From contig LR134353.1 in assembly GCA_900637135.1 (NCBI GenBank), positions 2,728,001-2,792,000 on the forward strand: DNA of 64,000 nucleotides, read 5' to 3'. The notes under the pieces are model-generated. The model saw only the letters and a program-made list of their open reading frames with translations. It searched no databases and had not been told where the DNA came from. The translations under genes were made by a program, and so were the position numbers. This document shows, in pieces, positions 1 to 9,999 of the stretch. Positions within the stretch are counted from its first letter, which is position 1, and the number at the start of each line of letters is the position of its first letter. Source of the stretch: Mycolicibacterium flavescens. Its GTDB lineage: Bacteria; Actinomycetota; Actinomycetes; Mycobacteriales; Mycobacteriaceae.

Positions 1-212
1 ACCTCGACGCCAGGCCGCAACGCATCGACGGCGCGTCGTTGCCCTGGTCACTGACACTTCAGACCACGGCGCCGTCGGCCGCGCCCAACATCGTCGCGCA
101 GGGAGACGGCCAGACCATCACCTGCCGAATCACCGTCGATGACGAGATCAAGGACGAAAGAACCTCCACTGGCGTGAACGCCCAAACCTTCTGCTTTGTG
201 AAATCCGCATGA
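1..212 (+). CDS. MmpS family protein, 3' end only
   Basis: The reading frame enters from the left edge and ends with TGA at 210-212; 69 residues are visible. They include the Trp-Ser-Leu-Thr strand, a Cys (ITCRITVD) and a second Cys near the end (TFCFVKSA), as in the periplasmic beta-sandwich domain of MmpS proteins. MmpS is a single-pass membrane protein that works with its cognate MmpL transporter. The stop overlaps the start of the following mmpL by ATGA, the usual mmpS-mmpL arrangement, so the two are probably translationally coupled. The N-terminal membrane anchor lies outside the window, so length and start cannot be judged. The identity rests on this short tail plus the neighbour. Confidence 0.85.
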   Translation, partial: LDARPQRIDGASLPWSLTLQTTAPSAAPNIVAQGDGQTITCRITVDDEIKDERTSTGVNAQTFCFVKSA

Positions 213-3115
213 CCTCACCGACGAACGAGGCGCCGACGGACGCCTTCCCTCCCGTCCGCCGGGCCAAGCGGCCCTTCATCCCGCGGACGATCCGCACCTT
301 CGCGGTCCCGATCATCCTGGGCTGGATCGCGGTCATCGCGGTACTCAATGTGACTGTGCCGCAGCTGGAAACAGTCGGCCAGGAGCGCGCGGTCTCGATG
401 AGCCCGGACTTCGCGCCGTCGATGATCGCGATGAAGCGCGTCGGCCACGTCTTCCAGGAGTACGACTCCGACAGCTCGGCGATGATCGTGATCGAGGGCG
501 AGCAGCCGCTCGGCGAGGACACCCGCGCCTTCTACGGCGAGATGGTCGCCAAGCTCGAAGCCGACAAGAAGCACGTCCAAAGCGTCCAGGACTTCTGGAG
601 CGATCCGCTCACCGCCTCCGGCGCGCAGAGCAGCGACGGAAAAGCCGCCTACGTGCAGGTGTACCTGTCCGGTAACCAGGGCGAAGCGCTGGCCAACGAA
701 TCGGTCGAGGCGGTCCAGGCCCTGGTCGAGGGCATGCAGCCGCCGCCGGGCGTGAAGGTGTTCGTGACCGGCCCCGCCGCTCTTGCAGCCGACCAACACA
801 TCGCCAGCGACCGCAGCATGCGGGTCATCGAGGCCCTCACGTTCACGGTCATCATCACGATGCTGCTGCTGGTGTACCGGTCGATCATCACCGTGATCCT
901 GACGCTGGTGATGGTCGTTCTGCAGTTGGCCGCCGCCCGCGGCATGGTGGCGTTCCTCGGCTACCACGAGATCATCGGGCTGTCCCCGTTCGCGACCAAC
1001 TTGTTGGTGACGTTGGCGATCGCCGCGGGAACCGACTACGCGATCTTCCTGACCGGTCGCTACCAGGAGGCGCGCGGACTCGGAGAAGACCGAGAGACCG
1101 CGTACTACACGATGTTCCACGGCACGGCGCACGTGGTGCTGGGGTCCGGTCTGACGATCGCGGGCGCGCTGTTCTGCCTGAGCTTCACGCGGCTGCCGTA
1201 CTTCCAGACGATGGGTGTGCCGCTGGCCGTCGGCATGGTGACCTCGGTGATTGCGTCGCTGACGTTGGGGCCGGCGATCATCAGCGTCGCGAGCCGGTTC
1301 GGCAAGGTGCTCGAACCCAAACGGGCGATGCGGGTGCGCGGCTGGCGCAAGGTCGGCGCCGCCGTCGTGCGGTGGCCCGGACCGATCCTGGTCGCGACGG
1401 TGGCCCTGTCGCTGGTCGGCCTCCTCGCGCTGCCGGGTTACCGGACCAATTACAACGACCGCAATTATCTGCCTGCCGACCTGCCGGCCAACCAGGGATA
1501 CGCGGCCGCCGACCGGCACTTCTCGCCGGCCCGAATGAATCCCGAGCTGCTGATGATCGAGAGCGATCACGACCTTCGCAACTCCGCCGACTTCCTGGTC
1601 ATCGACAAGATCGCCAAGCAGATCTTCCGCGTGCCCGGAATCTCGCGCGTGCAGGCCATCACCCGGCCCGACGGGAAACCCATCGAGCACACGTCGATTC
1701 CGTTCCAGATCAGCATGCAGGGCACCACCCAGCAGATGAACCAGAAGTACCTGCAGGACCGGATGGCCGACATGCTGGTGCAGGCCGACGAGATGTCCAA
1801 GACCATCGCGAACATGGAGCGGATGTCCAAGCTCACCGAGGAGATGGCCGCGACCACGCACAGCATGGTCACGAAGATGAAGGACATGACGGTCGACGTG
1901 GCCGAGCTGCGCGACAACATCGCCAACTTCGACGACTTCTTCCGGCCGATCCGCAACTACTTCTACTGGGAACCGCACTGCTTCAACATCCCGATCTGTT
2001 GGGCGTTCCGGTCGGTCTTCGACACCCTCGACGGGATCAACACGATGACCGACGACATCCAGGACCTGCTGCCCGATATGGAGCGGCTGGACCAGTTGAT
2101 GCCGCAGATGGTCACGCTGATGCCGCCGATGATTGAAACGATGAAGACGATGCGGACGATGATGCTGACGATGTACTCGTCGCAAAAGGGTCTGCAGGAC
2201 CAGATGGCAGCCATGCAGGAGAACTCGACTGCCATGGGTGATGCCTTCGACGCGTCGATGAACGACGACTCCTTCTACCTTCCGCCGGAGGTCTTCGACA
2301 ACGAAGAGTTCAAGAAGGGCATGGAGAACTTCATCTCTCCGGACGGCAAGTCGGTGCGCTTCATCATCGCCCACGACGGTGACCCGATGACCCCTGAGGG
2401 CATCGCGCGCATCGACGCGATCAAACAGGCCGCCAAGGAAGCCATCAAGGGCACGCCGCTGGAAGGCTCCACGATCTATCTGGCCGGCACCGCCGCGGTT
2501 TACAAGGACATGTCCGACGGCAACAGCTTCGACCTGATGATCGCGGCCATTCTCGCGCTCGCCCTGATCTTCACGATCATGCTCCTGCTGACCCGCGCCG
2601 TCGTTGCGGCCGCGGTAATCGTTGGCACAGTGGTGATCTCGCTCGGCGCGTCTTTCGGGTTGTCGATCCTGATCTGGCAGCACATCCTGGGCATCGAGTT
2701 GCACTGGATGGTCATGGCGATGGCGATCATCATCCTGTTGGCGGTCGGCGCGGACTACAACCTGCTGCTGGTGTCGCGGATGAAAGAAGAGCTGCACGCC
2801 GGCATCAGGACCGGGATCATCCGGGCGATGGGCGGCAGCGGTTCGGTCGTGACATCGGCGGGTCTGGTGTTCGCGTTCACGATGATGTCGATGGCTGTCA
2901 GCGAATTGACAGTGATCGGACAAGTCGGAACGACCATCGGACTTGGCCTGTTGTTCGATACTCTTGTCATCCGGGCATTCATGACGCCGTCCATCGCGGC
3001 GCTCATGGGTAAGTGGTTTTGGTGGCCACAGCGGGTGCGAGAACGTCCAGTGCCTGTACCGTGGCCGAAACCGAGGGAACTGACGCCGTCAGGGGGGGAA
3101 GGAGCACAGTCATGA
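209..3115 (+). CDS. MmpL family RND transporter (MmpL4/5-like)
   Basis: A 968-residue inner-membrane transporter of the RND superfamily that exports lipids or siderophores across the mycobacterial plasma membrane. It has one N-terminal membrane helix (about 30-50), a periplasmic porter domain, then a helix bundle carrying GTDYAIFL (Asp276-Tyr277). A second half ends with GADYNLLL in the second bundle. These Asp-Tyr pairs are the proton-relay residues of MmpL proteins. A Met/Lys-rich helical segment (about 510-690, with [14 protein letters not shown] inside) matches the long coiled-coil insertion of the MmpL4/MmpL5 branch. The ATG at 209 overlaps the mmpS stop; its own stop overlaps the next ATG. 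Substrate is not readable from sequence; siderophore-type export is the nearest family precedent. Confidence 0.92.
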   Translation: MTSPTNEAPTDAFPPVRRAKRPFIPRTIRTFAVPIILGWIAVIAVLNVTVPQLETVGQERAVSMSPDFAPSMIAMKRVGHVFQEYDSDSSAMIVIEGEQPLGEDTRAFYGEMVAKLEADKKHVQSVQDFWSDPLTASGAQSSDGKAAYVQVYLSGNQGEALANESVEAVQALVEGMQPPPGVKVFVTGPAALAADQHIASDRSMRVIEALTFTVIITMLLLVYRSIITVILTLVMVVLQLAAARGMVAFLGYHEIIGLSPFATNLLVTLAIAAGTDYAIFLTGRYQEARGLGEDRETAYYTMFHGTAHVVLGSGLTIAGALFCLSFTRLPYFQTMGVPLAVGMVTSVIASLTLGPAIISVASRFGKVLEPKRAMRVRGWRKVGAAVVRWPGPILVATVALSLVGLLALPGYRTNYNDRNYLPADLPANQGYAAADRHFSPARMNPELLMIESDHDLRNSADFLVIDKIAKQIFRVPGISRVQAITRPDGKPIEHTSIPFQISMQGTTQQMNQKYLQDRMADMLVQADEMSKTIANMERMSKLTEEMAATTHSMVTKMKDMTVDVAELRDNIANFDDFFRPIRNYFYWEPHCFNIPICWAFRSVFDTLDGINTMTDDIQDLLPDMERLDQLMPQMVTLMPPMIETMKTMRTMMLTMYSSQKGLQDQMAAMQENSTAMGDAFDASMNDDSFYLPPEVFDNEEFKKGMENFISPDGKSVRFIIAHDGDPMTPEGIARIDAIKQAAKEAIKGTPLEGSTIYLAGTAAVYKDMSDGNSFDLMIAAILALALIFTIMLLLTRAVVAAAVIVGTVVISLGASFGLSILIWQHILGIELHWMVMAMAIIILLAVGADYNLLLVSRMKEELHAGIRTGIIRAMGGSGSVVTSAGLVFAFTMMSMAVSELTVIGQVGTTIGLGLLFDTLVIRAFMTPSIAALMGKWFWWPQRVRERPVPVPWPKPRELTPSGGEGAQS

Positions 3116-3450
3116 AACGACTGATCAGTGGGGTTGTTGCCGCAGCGGCGGCGCTGGTGCTGGCCGCACCCGCCCAAGCGCAGGACATCGACACCGACTT
3201 CACCAACGAGCTGCACACGTACGGCATTTACGGGCAGAAGGACTACAACGCCTGGATCGGCAAGATCACCTGCAAGCGGATACGCAAGGGTGTCGACCGG
3301 GATGCCTTCGCCTCGGCACAGTTCGTCCAGAACCAGCTGGCAAGGAGTCAGAACAGTACCGACCAGTCGTGGAAGTTCCTGGCCGGAGCGCTGCGCTTCT
3401 ACTGCCCCGACCGCCTTCCGATCTTGGACCAGGCCCGTGACCACCGCTGA
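3112..3450 (+). CDS. Small secreted DUF732-type protein
   Basis: A 112-residue protein with a signal peptide ([20 protein letters not shown], then AQA before residue 25) and a mature domain of about 88 residues holding two cysteines (Cys54, Cys98), the usual disulfide pair of mycobacterial DUF732 proteins. It starts with ATG inside the mmpL stop (ATGA) behind a strong GGAAGGAG ribosome site at about 3098-3103. It is therefore expressed with mmpS-mmpL and sent to the periplasm or cell wall. DUF732 proteins have no assigned activity. Its place between mmpL and the Rv0455c-like gene suggests a role next to the exporter, which is inference from context only. Confidence 0.85.
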   Translation: MKRLISGVVAAAAALVLAAPAQAQDIDTDFTNELHTYGIYGQKDYNAWIGKITCKRIRKGVDRDAFASAQFVQNQLARSQNSTDQSWKFLAGALRFYCPDRLPILDQARDHR

Positions 3451-3466
3451 AAATAGGAGCCGCAAC

Positions 3467-3919
3467 GTGTTTCGTAAAGCCACCATCGCACTGGCATCCT
3501 TCGGTTGCGCGGCGATGCTCTTCCCGGCCACCGCAGCCGCCGACGCCACCGACGACTACCCGATTCCAAATCGGATCATGCGGACCACCTGCACGGTCGA
3601 CCAGTACATGGCCGCCGTTCGCGACCAGGATCCGTTCTACTTCGAGCGTTACATGATCGACTACCGAAACCGGCCCGCCGACGTGCAGAAGGGCGCCCGC
3701 GACCGGATCTACTGGTTCTTCTCGCTGGACTACGCCGGTCGCCGACAGTACTCGGAGAACACCGCAACCAACGTCTTCTACGAGACCATGGCGCAACGCT
3801 GGGCCAACTGGGCCAAGCTGTTCTTCAACAACAAGGGTGTCGTCGCGCACGCGACCGACGTGTGCATGAACTACCCGCCGAGCCAGCCTGAGATCTGGAA
3901 CTGGACCACGACGCCGTAG
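3467..3919 (+). CDS. Secreted Rv0455c-like protein (DUF5078 type), exporter partner
   Basis: A 150-residue protein from GTG at 3467, preceded by TAGGAGC. Residues 1-25 form a signal peptide ending AAAD. The mature part has the family hallmarks: YPIPNRI near the N terminus, TTC (Cys42) plus DQYMAAVRD, the RYMIDYRN and WFFSLDYAGRRQYSE segments, LFFNNKGVVA, and DVC (Cys133) with a final WNW. From memory this pattern is that of M. tuberculosis Rv0455c, a small secreted protein encoded near mmpS4-mmpL4 and reported to be needed for siderophore secretion; Cys42-Cys133 would be its disulfide. Here it lies in the same operon as mmpS-mmpL, 16 bp after the DUF732 gene. Whether this copy serves siderophores or another MmpL cargo is open. 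Confidence 0.85.
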   Translation: MFRKATIALASFGCAAMLFPATAAADATDDYPIPNRIMRTTCTVDQYMAAVRDQDPFYFERYMIDYRNRPADVQKGARDRIYWFFSLDYAGRRQYSENTATNVFYETMAQRWANWAKLFFNNKGVVAHATDVCMNYPPSQPEIWNWTTTP

Positions 3920-3925
3920 CCCAGG

Positions 3926-4909
3926 TCAGGGCAGCCCGCCGAACAGCGGGCTCAACGCCGCCTGGATCGGATCCGCGGGTGGCGGGAACGCCGCCGGCGC
4001 CGTAGCAGGTTGCGGCGCCGGGCTGAGCGCTGCCGGAACCGGCTGCGCCACAACGACTGTCGCGGTCGGTTCCTGATGTAGGTCGGCCACCGGTGCCACC
4101 GTTTCGGTGGCCGGTTGCGCGGTGACCTCCGGAGCGACGGCGCTGTCGGTGGCGACGTCGGATACCGCTTCGGGTGACGCGACCGCGGCCGGTGCCGGTA
4201 CCGGTCGCGGAATCACCGCCTTCACCACGATCGGGACGACGGGCGCCGACGGCACGGCATGGACGCTGATCGACGGGCCGGCGTCCGACACCGCGGCCGC
4301 CGGGGTCATCGGCGCGGTCTCGGCCGACGGGTCCACCCTGGCGTCCGGCGAATCCCAGCCGGCGAGTTCCGGACCGAAGACGAACAGCGCGATCACGCCC
4401 ACCGCGAGGACCAGCGCGGCCCGGCCGTGCGAACTCAACCGGCGCCGGGAGCGCAGCCGCGTCGACTTCCCTACCGGTGTGGACGGCGCGGCAGCACGGA
4501 GTACCGGTCTGGACAGCGCGGCACCGCGCGCCAGCGCGACCTGGACGTCGTCGAATTCATCGGAGGACTCGAGCGTGCCGGCCCACGTTCGAGCGGCGTC
4601 CGTCATCCGTACCGTCGCCACCTTCGCAAACCCCATGTCGGACAGCGATTTCCGGAGCAGTTCGGCCTTCGCGCCGACATCGGCGCTCCACGTCATGCAG
4701 ACCGTGTCAATCCGATGGCCGGTGGCGGACGCGATCGCCCGCGCGCCCCGCACCGCTGCTTCGTGGGCGGCGATGTCGCCGTCGGTGGCGAGGTCGGCGA
4801 CGACGGTGAAGTGGTCGTGATCCACCGTCTTCGCGTCGGCGCCCTCGCCTTCGATCAGGACCCAGGCGATACCGGTCGATGTCATCGACAGCCCGAGCAC
4901 CGTGTCCAT
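3926..4909 (-). CDS. DUF7159-type membrane protein with Pro/Ala-rich tail
   Basis: A 327-residue protein from ATG at 4909, chosen because GGCGAGG lies just upstream and the N terminus MDTVLGLSMTSTGIAWVLIEG is the conserved start of a mycobacterial family with an actin/Hsp70-like N-terminal fold (DUF7159). Residues 1-125 form that domain, 150-158 are very basic, 163-180 form one membrane helix, and 185-327 are a low-complexity Ala/Pro/Val tail, presumably outside the membrane. No catalytic motif is seen and the function is unknown. The stop is 6 bp from the stop of the convergent exporter operon. A longer frame continues upstream to 5257 but would run through the divergent cutinase promoter region, so I reject it. 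Confidence 0.75.
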   Translation of the reverse strand: MDTVLGLSMTSTGIAWVLIEGEGADAKTVDHDHFTVVADLATDGDIAAHEAAVRGARAIASATGHRIDTVCMTWSADVGAKAELLRKSLSDMGFAKVATVRMTDAARTWAGTLESSDEFDDVQVALARGAALSRPVLRAAAPSTPVGKSTRLRSRRRLSSHGRAALVLAVGVIALFVFGPELAGWDSPDARVDPSAETAPMTPAAAVSDAGPSISVHAVPSAPVVPIVVKAVIPRPVPAPAAVASPEAVSDVATDSAVAPEVTAQPATETVAPVADLHQEPTATVVVAQPVPAALSPAPQPATAPAAFPPPADPIQAALSPLFGGLP

Positions 4910-4964
4910 GTCGCCTCGCCTTCCCGGCCGGATTCCGCCGCACCCGCACTGCGCAGTCAAGATC

Positions 4965-4991
4965 GGCGAAGCGAGCATAAGTTGCTTCGCC
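4965..4991. promoter_or_regulatory. Inverted repeat in divergent DUF7159/cutinase intergenic region
   Basis: A perfect 8-bp inverted repeat (GGCGAAGC at 4965-4972, GCTTCGCC at 4984-4991) with an 11-base AT-richer centre. Read on the minus strand the centre holds TATGCT, a good mycobacterial -10 (TANNNT), about 60 bp before the DUF7159-type start. It could be an operator over a promoter or a hairpin; no regulator is known. Confidence 0.4.
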
Positions 4992-5129
4992 GTGCTCGGC
5001 ATCTTGAAAGCTGTGCGGGCGCCTAGCGACCCGTCATCGGTGCGTTTGCCCGTCGTCCGCTCCGTTGACGTCTCGTTAACGGCGTCCGGAGTGATGTCAC
5101 GTCTTGGTTCCGCGCGGCGAAATACCCGT

Positions 5130-5759
5130 ATGAGCACATTCGCCGGTCGCGCCGCCCTCCTGCCCGTCGCGATCACACTGTCCGCACTGATCGGTGTCCC
5201 CGCTGCCCAGGCGGCCCCGTGCCCGGAGGTCGAGATCGTCTTCGCGCGCGGGACCACCGAGCCGCCGGGAGTGGGCGGAATCGGACAGGCCTTCGTCGAC
5301 TCGGTTCGGTCGCGGTTGGGTGACCGGACCGTGGGTGTCTACGCCGTCGACTATCCCGCCAGTCGCGACTTTGCGGTGAGCACCCGTGCAGGCGCCGAGG
5401 ACACCCGTGCCCACGTGCAATCGATGGCCGCGGGTTGCCCCGCCACCCGCATGGTGCTCGGTGGCTACTCTCAGGGTGCCGCGGTGATGGATGTCGCCAC
5501 CGCCGAGATGGCGCCGACGGTTGTTCCGCACGTCGCCGCGGTCGCCCTGTTCGGCGGTCCGCGCAGCAGCTTTGCCGATCGGCTGTCGCCCGGGCCGCTG
5601 CCGTCGGTGGGGCCCGACTACGCGGCCAAGACAATCGACCTGTGTGTCCCGAACGACCCGATCTGCTTTGAGGGCGGACGCGACATGGGCGCACACGTCG
5701 CCTATGTCCAGGCCGGATTGGTTAACCAAGCTGCAGAGTTCGCTGCAGGGCGGATCTGA
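5130..5759 (+). CDS. Secreted cutinase-family esterase
   Basis: A 209-residue alpha/beta hydrolase of the cutinase family (Culp-type in mycobacteria). ATG at 5130 gives a signal peptide ending at about residue 29 (AAQAAPCPE). The catalytic triad is visible: Ser114 in GGYSQG, Asp176 in CVPNDPICF and His189 in GAHVAYV. Four cysteines (31, 103, 172, 179) fit the two family disulfides (31-103, 172-179). It would hydrolyse lipid or ester substrates at the cell surface or outside the cell. It sits between two mmpL genes, with about 80 bp to the second. In-frame upstream codons exist back to 4902, but the mature start and signal peptide fix the choice. Confidence 0.92.
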   Translation: MSTFAGRAALLPVAITLSALIGVPAAQAAPCPEVEIVFARGTTEPPGVGGIGQAFVDSVRSRLGDRTVGVYAVDYPASRDFAVSTRAGAEDTRAHVQSMAAGCPATRMVLGGYSQGAAVMDVATAEMAPTVVPHVAAVALFGGPRSSFADRLSPGPLPSVGPDYAAKTIDLCVPNDPICFEGGRDMGAHVAYVQAGLVNQAAEFAAGRI

Positions 5760-5842
5760 CTACCGTTTCAAGGCCCACATCTGGTAGGAACTAAGGCGGT
5801 CCTAACACCCCTAGGGAGGAGCTCCGCCGAGGTGAATTCCTG

Positions 5843-8710
5843 GTGAGCGCTCCCACCGCGCCTTCAACCGAACACGCCGCGCATTCCGAACGGTCTGCGC
5901 TGGCCAAGTGGATCCGGCGGCTTGCCCTACCCATCATCGTCGGGTGGATCGCGCTGATCGCGTTGCTCAACGTGACCGTGCCGCAGCTCGAGGTCGTCGG
6001 CCAGATGCGTTCGGTGTCGATGAGCCCGTCGGAGGCTCCGTCGGTGATCGCGATGCAGCGCGTGGGCCAGATCTTCGAAGAGTTCAAATCCGACAGCTCG
6101 GCGATGATCGTCCTCGAGGGCGAGCAGCCGTTGGGCGACGACGCACGCCGCTACTACGACGAACTCGTCGACAGGCTCGAAGCCGACGACAAGCACGTAG
6201 AGCACGTCCAGGACTTCTGGGGCGACCCGCTGACAGAGGCCGCGGCCGTGAGCGCCGACGGCAAGGCCGTCTACGTCCAGGCCTATCTGGCGGGCAACAT
6301 GGGCGAGGCGCTGTCCAACGAGTCCGTGGAAGCCGTCAAGAGCATCGTCGACAGCATCCCGCCTCCACCGGGGGTGAAGGTCTTCGTCACGGGCGGGTCC
6401 GCCCTGGTCGCCGACCAGCAGATCGCCAGCGACCGCAGCATCCGCATCATCGAGTACGCCACGTTCGCCGTGATCATCACGATGCTGTTGCTGGTCTACC
6501 GGTCGATCGGCACCATGCTCATCACACTGGTGATGGTCTTCCTGGCGCTGGCGGCCACGCGTGGTGTGGTGGCCTTCCTCGGGTATCACGACCTGATCGG
6601 GCTGTCGACGTTCGCGACGAACCTACTTGTGACGCTCGCGATCGCGGCGTCCACCGACTACGCGATCTTCCTCATCGGGCGCTACCAGGAAGCCCGCACG
6701 CTGGGTCAGGACCGGGAGTCGGCGTTCCACACGATGTTCCGCGGCACTGCCCATGTGGTGTTGGGCTCGGGTATGACGATCGCCGGCGCCACCTTCTGCC
6801 TGTCGTTCACCCGGCTGCCGTACTTCCAGTCACTGGGGGTGCCGCTGGCGGTGGGTATGACGACGGCGGTGTTCGTCGCGCTGACGCTCGGCCCGGCGAT
6901 CATCACGATCGCGACCCGTTTCGGCCTGCTGGAACCCAAGCGCGCCATGCGCATCCGTGGTTGGCGCAAGATCGGCGCCGCGATCGTGCGATGGCCCGGG
7001 CCCGTGTTGCTCGCGACCGTCGCATTGTCACTGGTCGGATTGTTGACGCTGCCCGGGTACCAGCCCAACTACAACGACCGTCTGTATCTGCCCGCCGATC
7101 TGCCGGCGAACCAGGGCTTCGCGGCCGCCGAACGGCACTTCTCCCCCGCGACCATGAATCCCGAGTTGCTACTCATCGAGACCGATCACGACCTGCGCAA
7201 CTCGGCCGATTTCCTGGTGATCGACAAGATCGCCAAGGCGGTCTTCCGGGTGCCGGGCATCTCACGGGTCCAGACCATCACCCGCCCCAACGGCAAGCCG
7301 ATCGAATTCAGCACGATCCCAGCGCAAATGAGCCTCGGCGGGGTCGGCCAGGACCTGAACCGCAAGTACACCCAGGACCGCATGGCCGACATGCTGGTGC
7401 AGGCCGACGAGATGCAGAAGAACATCGACACCATGACGCGGATGATGGCGTTGATGGGTGAGATGAACGCGACCACGCACAGCATGGTGCAGAAGACCAA
7501 GACCATGGCCGCCGACACGGCCGAATTGCGGGATCACATCGCTGATCTCGACGACTTCATGCGTCCGATCCGCAACTACTTCTACTGGGAACCGCACTGT
7601 TTCAACATCCCGGTCTGCTGGACGGTACGGTCGATCTTCGACACCATCGACGGCACGAACAAGCTGACCGACAATGTCCAGGACTTGATACCGGACCTGG
7701 AGCGACTCGATGCGCTGATGCCGCAGCTGTTGGCGCTGATGCCCGAGCAGATCGAGTCGATGCGCACCATGCGGACCATGATGCTGACGATGCACGCTTC
7801 TCAAGGAGGCATGCAGGATCAGCAGGCCGCCATGAGCGAGAACCAGTCGGCGATGGGCGATGCCTTCAACGACTCGTGGAACGACGACACGTTCTACCTG
7901 CCGCCTGAGATCTTCGACAACGAGGAATTCAGGCGCGGCATGGAGAACTTCATCTCGCCCAACGGTCGTGCCGTGCGAATGATCGTCCAGCACGAGGGCG
8001 ATCCCCTCAGCGCCGACGGTATCGAACGCATCGACGCGATCAAGCAGGCCGCGAAAGAGGCCATCAAGGGCACGCCGTTCGAAGGGGCCAAGATCTACGT
8101 CGGCGGTACTGCCGCGGCGTTCAAGGACATGCAAGAGGGCAACAATTACGACCTGATGATCGCGGGCATCCTCGCGCTGGCGCTGATTTTCACCATCATG
8201 TTGATCATCACGCGCAGCGTCATCGCCGCCGCGGTGATCGTGGGCACCGTCGTGTTGTCGCTCGGGGCGTCCTTCGGTCTGTCGATTTTGGTGTGGCAGC
8301 ACATTCTGGGCATCGAATTGCAGTTCATGGTCATGGCCATGGCGGTGATCATCCTGTTGGCGGTGGGCGCCGACTACAACCTGCTCCTGGTCGCCCGGTT
8401 GAAGGAGGAACTGCCCGCAGGCGTCAATACCGCGATCATCCGGGCCATGGGTGGCAGCGGATCGGTGGTGACCGCGGCAGGCCTGGTGTTCGCGTTCACG
8501 ATGATGTCGATGGTGGTCAGCGAGTTGACCGTGGTGGCGCAGATGGGCACCACTATCGGCATGGGTCTGCTCTTCGACACATTGGTGATCCGCGCGTTCA
8601 TGACGCCGTCGATCGCCGCGCTGCTCGGCCGGTGGTTCTGGTGGCCGCAGCGGGTGAGGGCCAAGCCTAGGCCCGTGCCATGGCCCGCGCCGAAACAGCC
8701 GACGCCGTAG
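5843..8710 (+). CDS. Second MmpL family transporter (MmpL4/5-like)
   Basis: A 955-residue paralogue of the mmpL at 209-3115, alike along its whole length, including the first membrane helix, the STDYAIFL (Asp272-Tyr273) and GADYNLLL motifs and the Met-rich coiled-coil segment with [14 protein letters not shown]. It starts with GTG at 5843; GAGGTG lies 9 bases upstream. No mmpS gene precedes it: the neighbour is the cutinase. It may use the MmpS of the first operon or act without one. The pair looks like an old tandem duplication separated by the DUF7159 and cutinase genes. Its 3' end overlaps the convergent acyltransferase gene by 44 bp. Confidence 0.92.
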   Translation: MSAPTAPSTEHAAHSERSALAKWIRRLALPIIVGWIALIALLNVTVPQLEVVGQMRSVSMSPSEAPSVIAMQRVGQIFEEFKSDSSAMIVLEGEQPLGDDARRYYDELVDRLEADDKHVEHVQDFWGDPLTEAAAVSADGKAVYVQAYLAGNMGEALSNESVEAVKSIVDSIPPPPGVKVFVTGGSALVADQQIASDRSIRIIEYATFAVIITMLLLVYRSIGTMLITLVMVFLALAATRGVVAFLGYHDLIGLSTFATNLLVTLAIAASTDYAIFLIGRYQEARTLGQDRESAFHTMFRGTAHVVLGSGMTIAGATFCLSFTRLPYFQSLGVPLAVGMTTAVFVALTLGPAIITIATRFGLLEPKRAMRIRGWRKIGAAIVRWPGPVLLATVALSLVGLLTLPGYQPNYNDRLYLPADLPANQGFAAAERHFSPATMNPELLLIETDHDLRNSADFLVIDKIAKAVFRVPGISRVQTITRPNGKPIEFSTIPAQMSLGGVGQDLNRKYTQDRMADMLVQADEMQKNIDTMTRMMALMGEMNATTHSMVQKTKTMAADTAELRDHIADLDDFMRPIRNYFYWEPHCFNIPVCWTVRSIFDTIDGTNKLTDNVQDLIPDLERLDALMPQLLALMPEQIESMRTMRTMMLTMHASQGGMQDQQAAMSENQSAMGDAFNDSWNDDTFYLPPEIFDNEEFRRGMENFISPNGRAVRMIVQHEGDPLSADGIERIDAIKQAAKEAIKGTPFEGAKIYVGGTAAAFKDMQEGNNYDLMIAGILALALIFTIMLIITRSVIAAAVIVGTVVLSLGASFGLSILVWQHILGIELQFMVMAMAVIILLAVGADYNLLLVARLKEELPAGVNTAIIRAMGGSGSVVTAAGLVFAFTMMSMVVSELTVVAQMGTTIGMGLLFDTLVIRAFMTPSIAALLGRWFWWPQRVRAKPRPVPWPAPKQPTP

Positions 8711-9956
8711 AGCAACCCAGCATCGTCCAGCCGAAGGTTCCGGTCAGCCCGTTCTTGGCCAGCAGCACCATCGCCACGCCCGCGAGCACGATCAGCACAC
8801 CGGCCGCGACTGACCGTGCCCCGGTGGCGCCCACTGGTGCGTCCCACCACGGCAGGCGGCGATGCTCGAGCGGGGAGAGCAGTCGGAACAGGGCGAACAT
8901 GACGACAGCGAACACGGCGGCGCGAAGTGCGAGCAGTGCCCAAAAGTGCGGTGCGTCAACGTCATACGCATCGAGGCCGATCGCGTGCAGTGAGAATGCG
9001 GCGATGGCGATCGCCACGATGTGCCAGAGGTACAGCGTCATCGCTCCCCCGTTGCCGACCGCGACGACGTACCAGACCCGCGGGCGCTGAGCCCATCGCT
9101 GGATCGCCCGTGCACAGGCGATGAACGCGGCGGACACCCAGGTGCAGTGCAACGCGAGAAGCAGGGTGGGCGGCGAGACGTTCGACAGGTGCTCGGTTCC
9201 GGTGACGACGAGCGACACCTCGTAGGGCCCGACCATCGCCAGCACTGTCTGCGCGACGAGCGCACCGGCCCCCACCGCGAGCGCGACGCGCTGGCTGATC
9301 AACCGTCGCGCGTACCCGACGCCCAGCGCGATCGGGATGAGCCAGACGATGACGAAGTTCGCGACCCCGGCCATCGGAGCACCGACCGAGAGTCGGATGG
9401 TGTCGACGGCGGTGGCCGCGGCCAGCAGACCCGCCACCAAGACCGCGAGCTGGCGGCCCGTCGACAACCGGGTCAGAGCGGGGACGAAGGCGAGCACTAC
9501 CAGGTACACGCCCAGGAACCACAGCAGCGCGACGGACTCGCGACCGAGGTCTGCGGCGGAATCCGGGCCGAGGGTGAGTCGCACGGCGAGCAGTCCGACC
9601 GTCCAGGCCGCGAGATACCAGAAGACAGGGCGGCACAAGCGCTGCGCGCGCGCGACCAGCCAGGTGCCCCACGACTTGCCTGCATGCCAGCCGTATGCCC
9701 CCGCTGCGCCTCCGGCGAGGAAGAACAGGGGCATGACCTGCACGATCCACGTCACCGGCATGAGTGCGGGAATCTCCCCGAGGATGTTGCCGATTCGGAC
9801 GCCGCCGGAGTTGATGGTTGCCAGCAGCAGCGCGCAGTGGCCGAACATGACCACGATGAGCGCGGCCAGGCGGGCGACGTCGACGGCGCGGTCGCGGGTC
9901 GGCGGGGTGTCGGCGGCCAGTTCGTCGGCGCCGGACAGGGGTTTCGTGAGCGACAT
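8667..9956 (-). CDS. Membrane acyltransferase (acyltransferase-3 family)
   Basis: A 429-residue multi-pass membrane protein with about ten hydrophobic segments. The N terminus [20 protein letters not shown] carries the acyltransferase-3 (AT3) signature with a His in the first helix; the C-terminal helices are followed by a short loop with [10 protein letters not shown]3 proteins transfer acyl groups to sugars or lipids of the envelope. ATG at 9956 is 43 bp after the upstream monooxygenase reading frame, so the two are probably co-transcribed. The last 14 codons lie opposite the end of the second mmpL. Substrate unknown. Confidence 0.8.
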   Translation of the reverse strand: MSLTKPLSGADELAADTPPTRDRAVDVARLAALIVVMFGHCALLLATINSGGVRIGNILGEIPALMPVTWIVQVMPLFFLAGGAAGAYGWHAGKSWGTWLVARAQRLCRPVFWYLAAWTVGLLAVRLTLGPDSAADLGRESVALLWFLGVYLVVLAFVPALTRLSTGRQLAVLVAGLLAAATAVDTIRLSVGAPMAGVANFVIVWLIPIALGVGYARRLISQRVALAVGAGALVAQTVLAMVGPYEVSLVVTGTEHLSNVSPPTLLLALHCTWVSAAFIACARAIQRWAQRPRVWYVVAVGNGGAMTLYLWHIVAIAIAAFSLHAIGLDAYDVDAPHFWALLALRAAVFAVVMFALFRLLSPLEHRRLPWWDAPVGATGARSVAAGVLIVLAGVAMVLLAKNGLTGTFGWTMLGCSTASAVSARAMARA

Positions 9957-9999
9957 GCGTTCAGAATGCCCCGCGGGCCGCGGCACTGCTTGAGTAGTA

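Noticed and set aside
215..2923. Very long open frame on the strand opposite the first mmpL
   Set aside because: His/Arg/Asp-rich translation typical of the complement of high-GC coding DNA; the plus-strand MmpL is unambiguous.
5718..5729. 12-bp perfect palindrome TTGGTTAACCAA near the cutinase end
   Set aside because: It lies inside conserved coding sequence with no T tract and no regulator context; may be chance.
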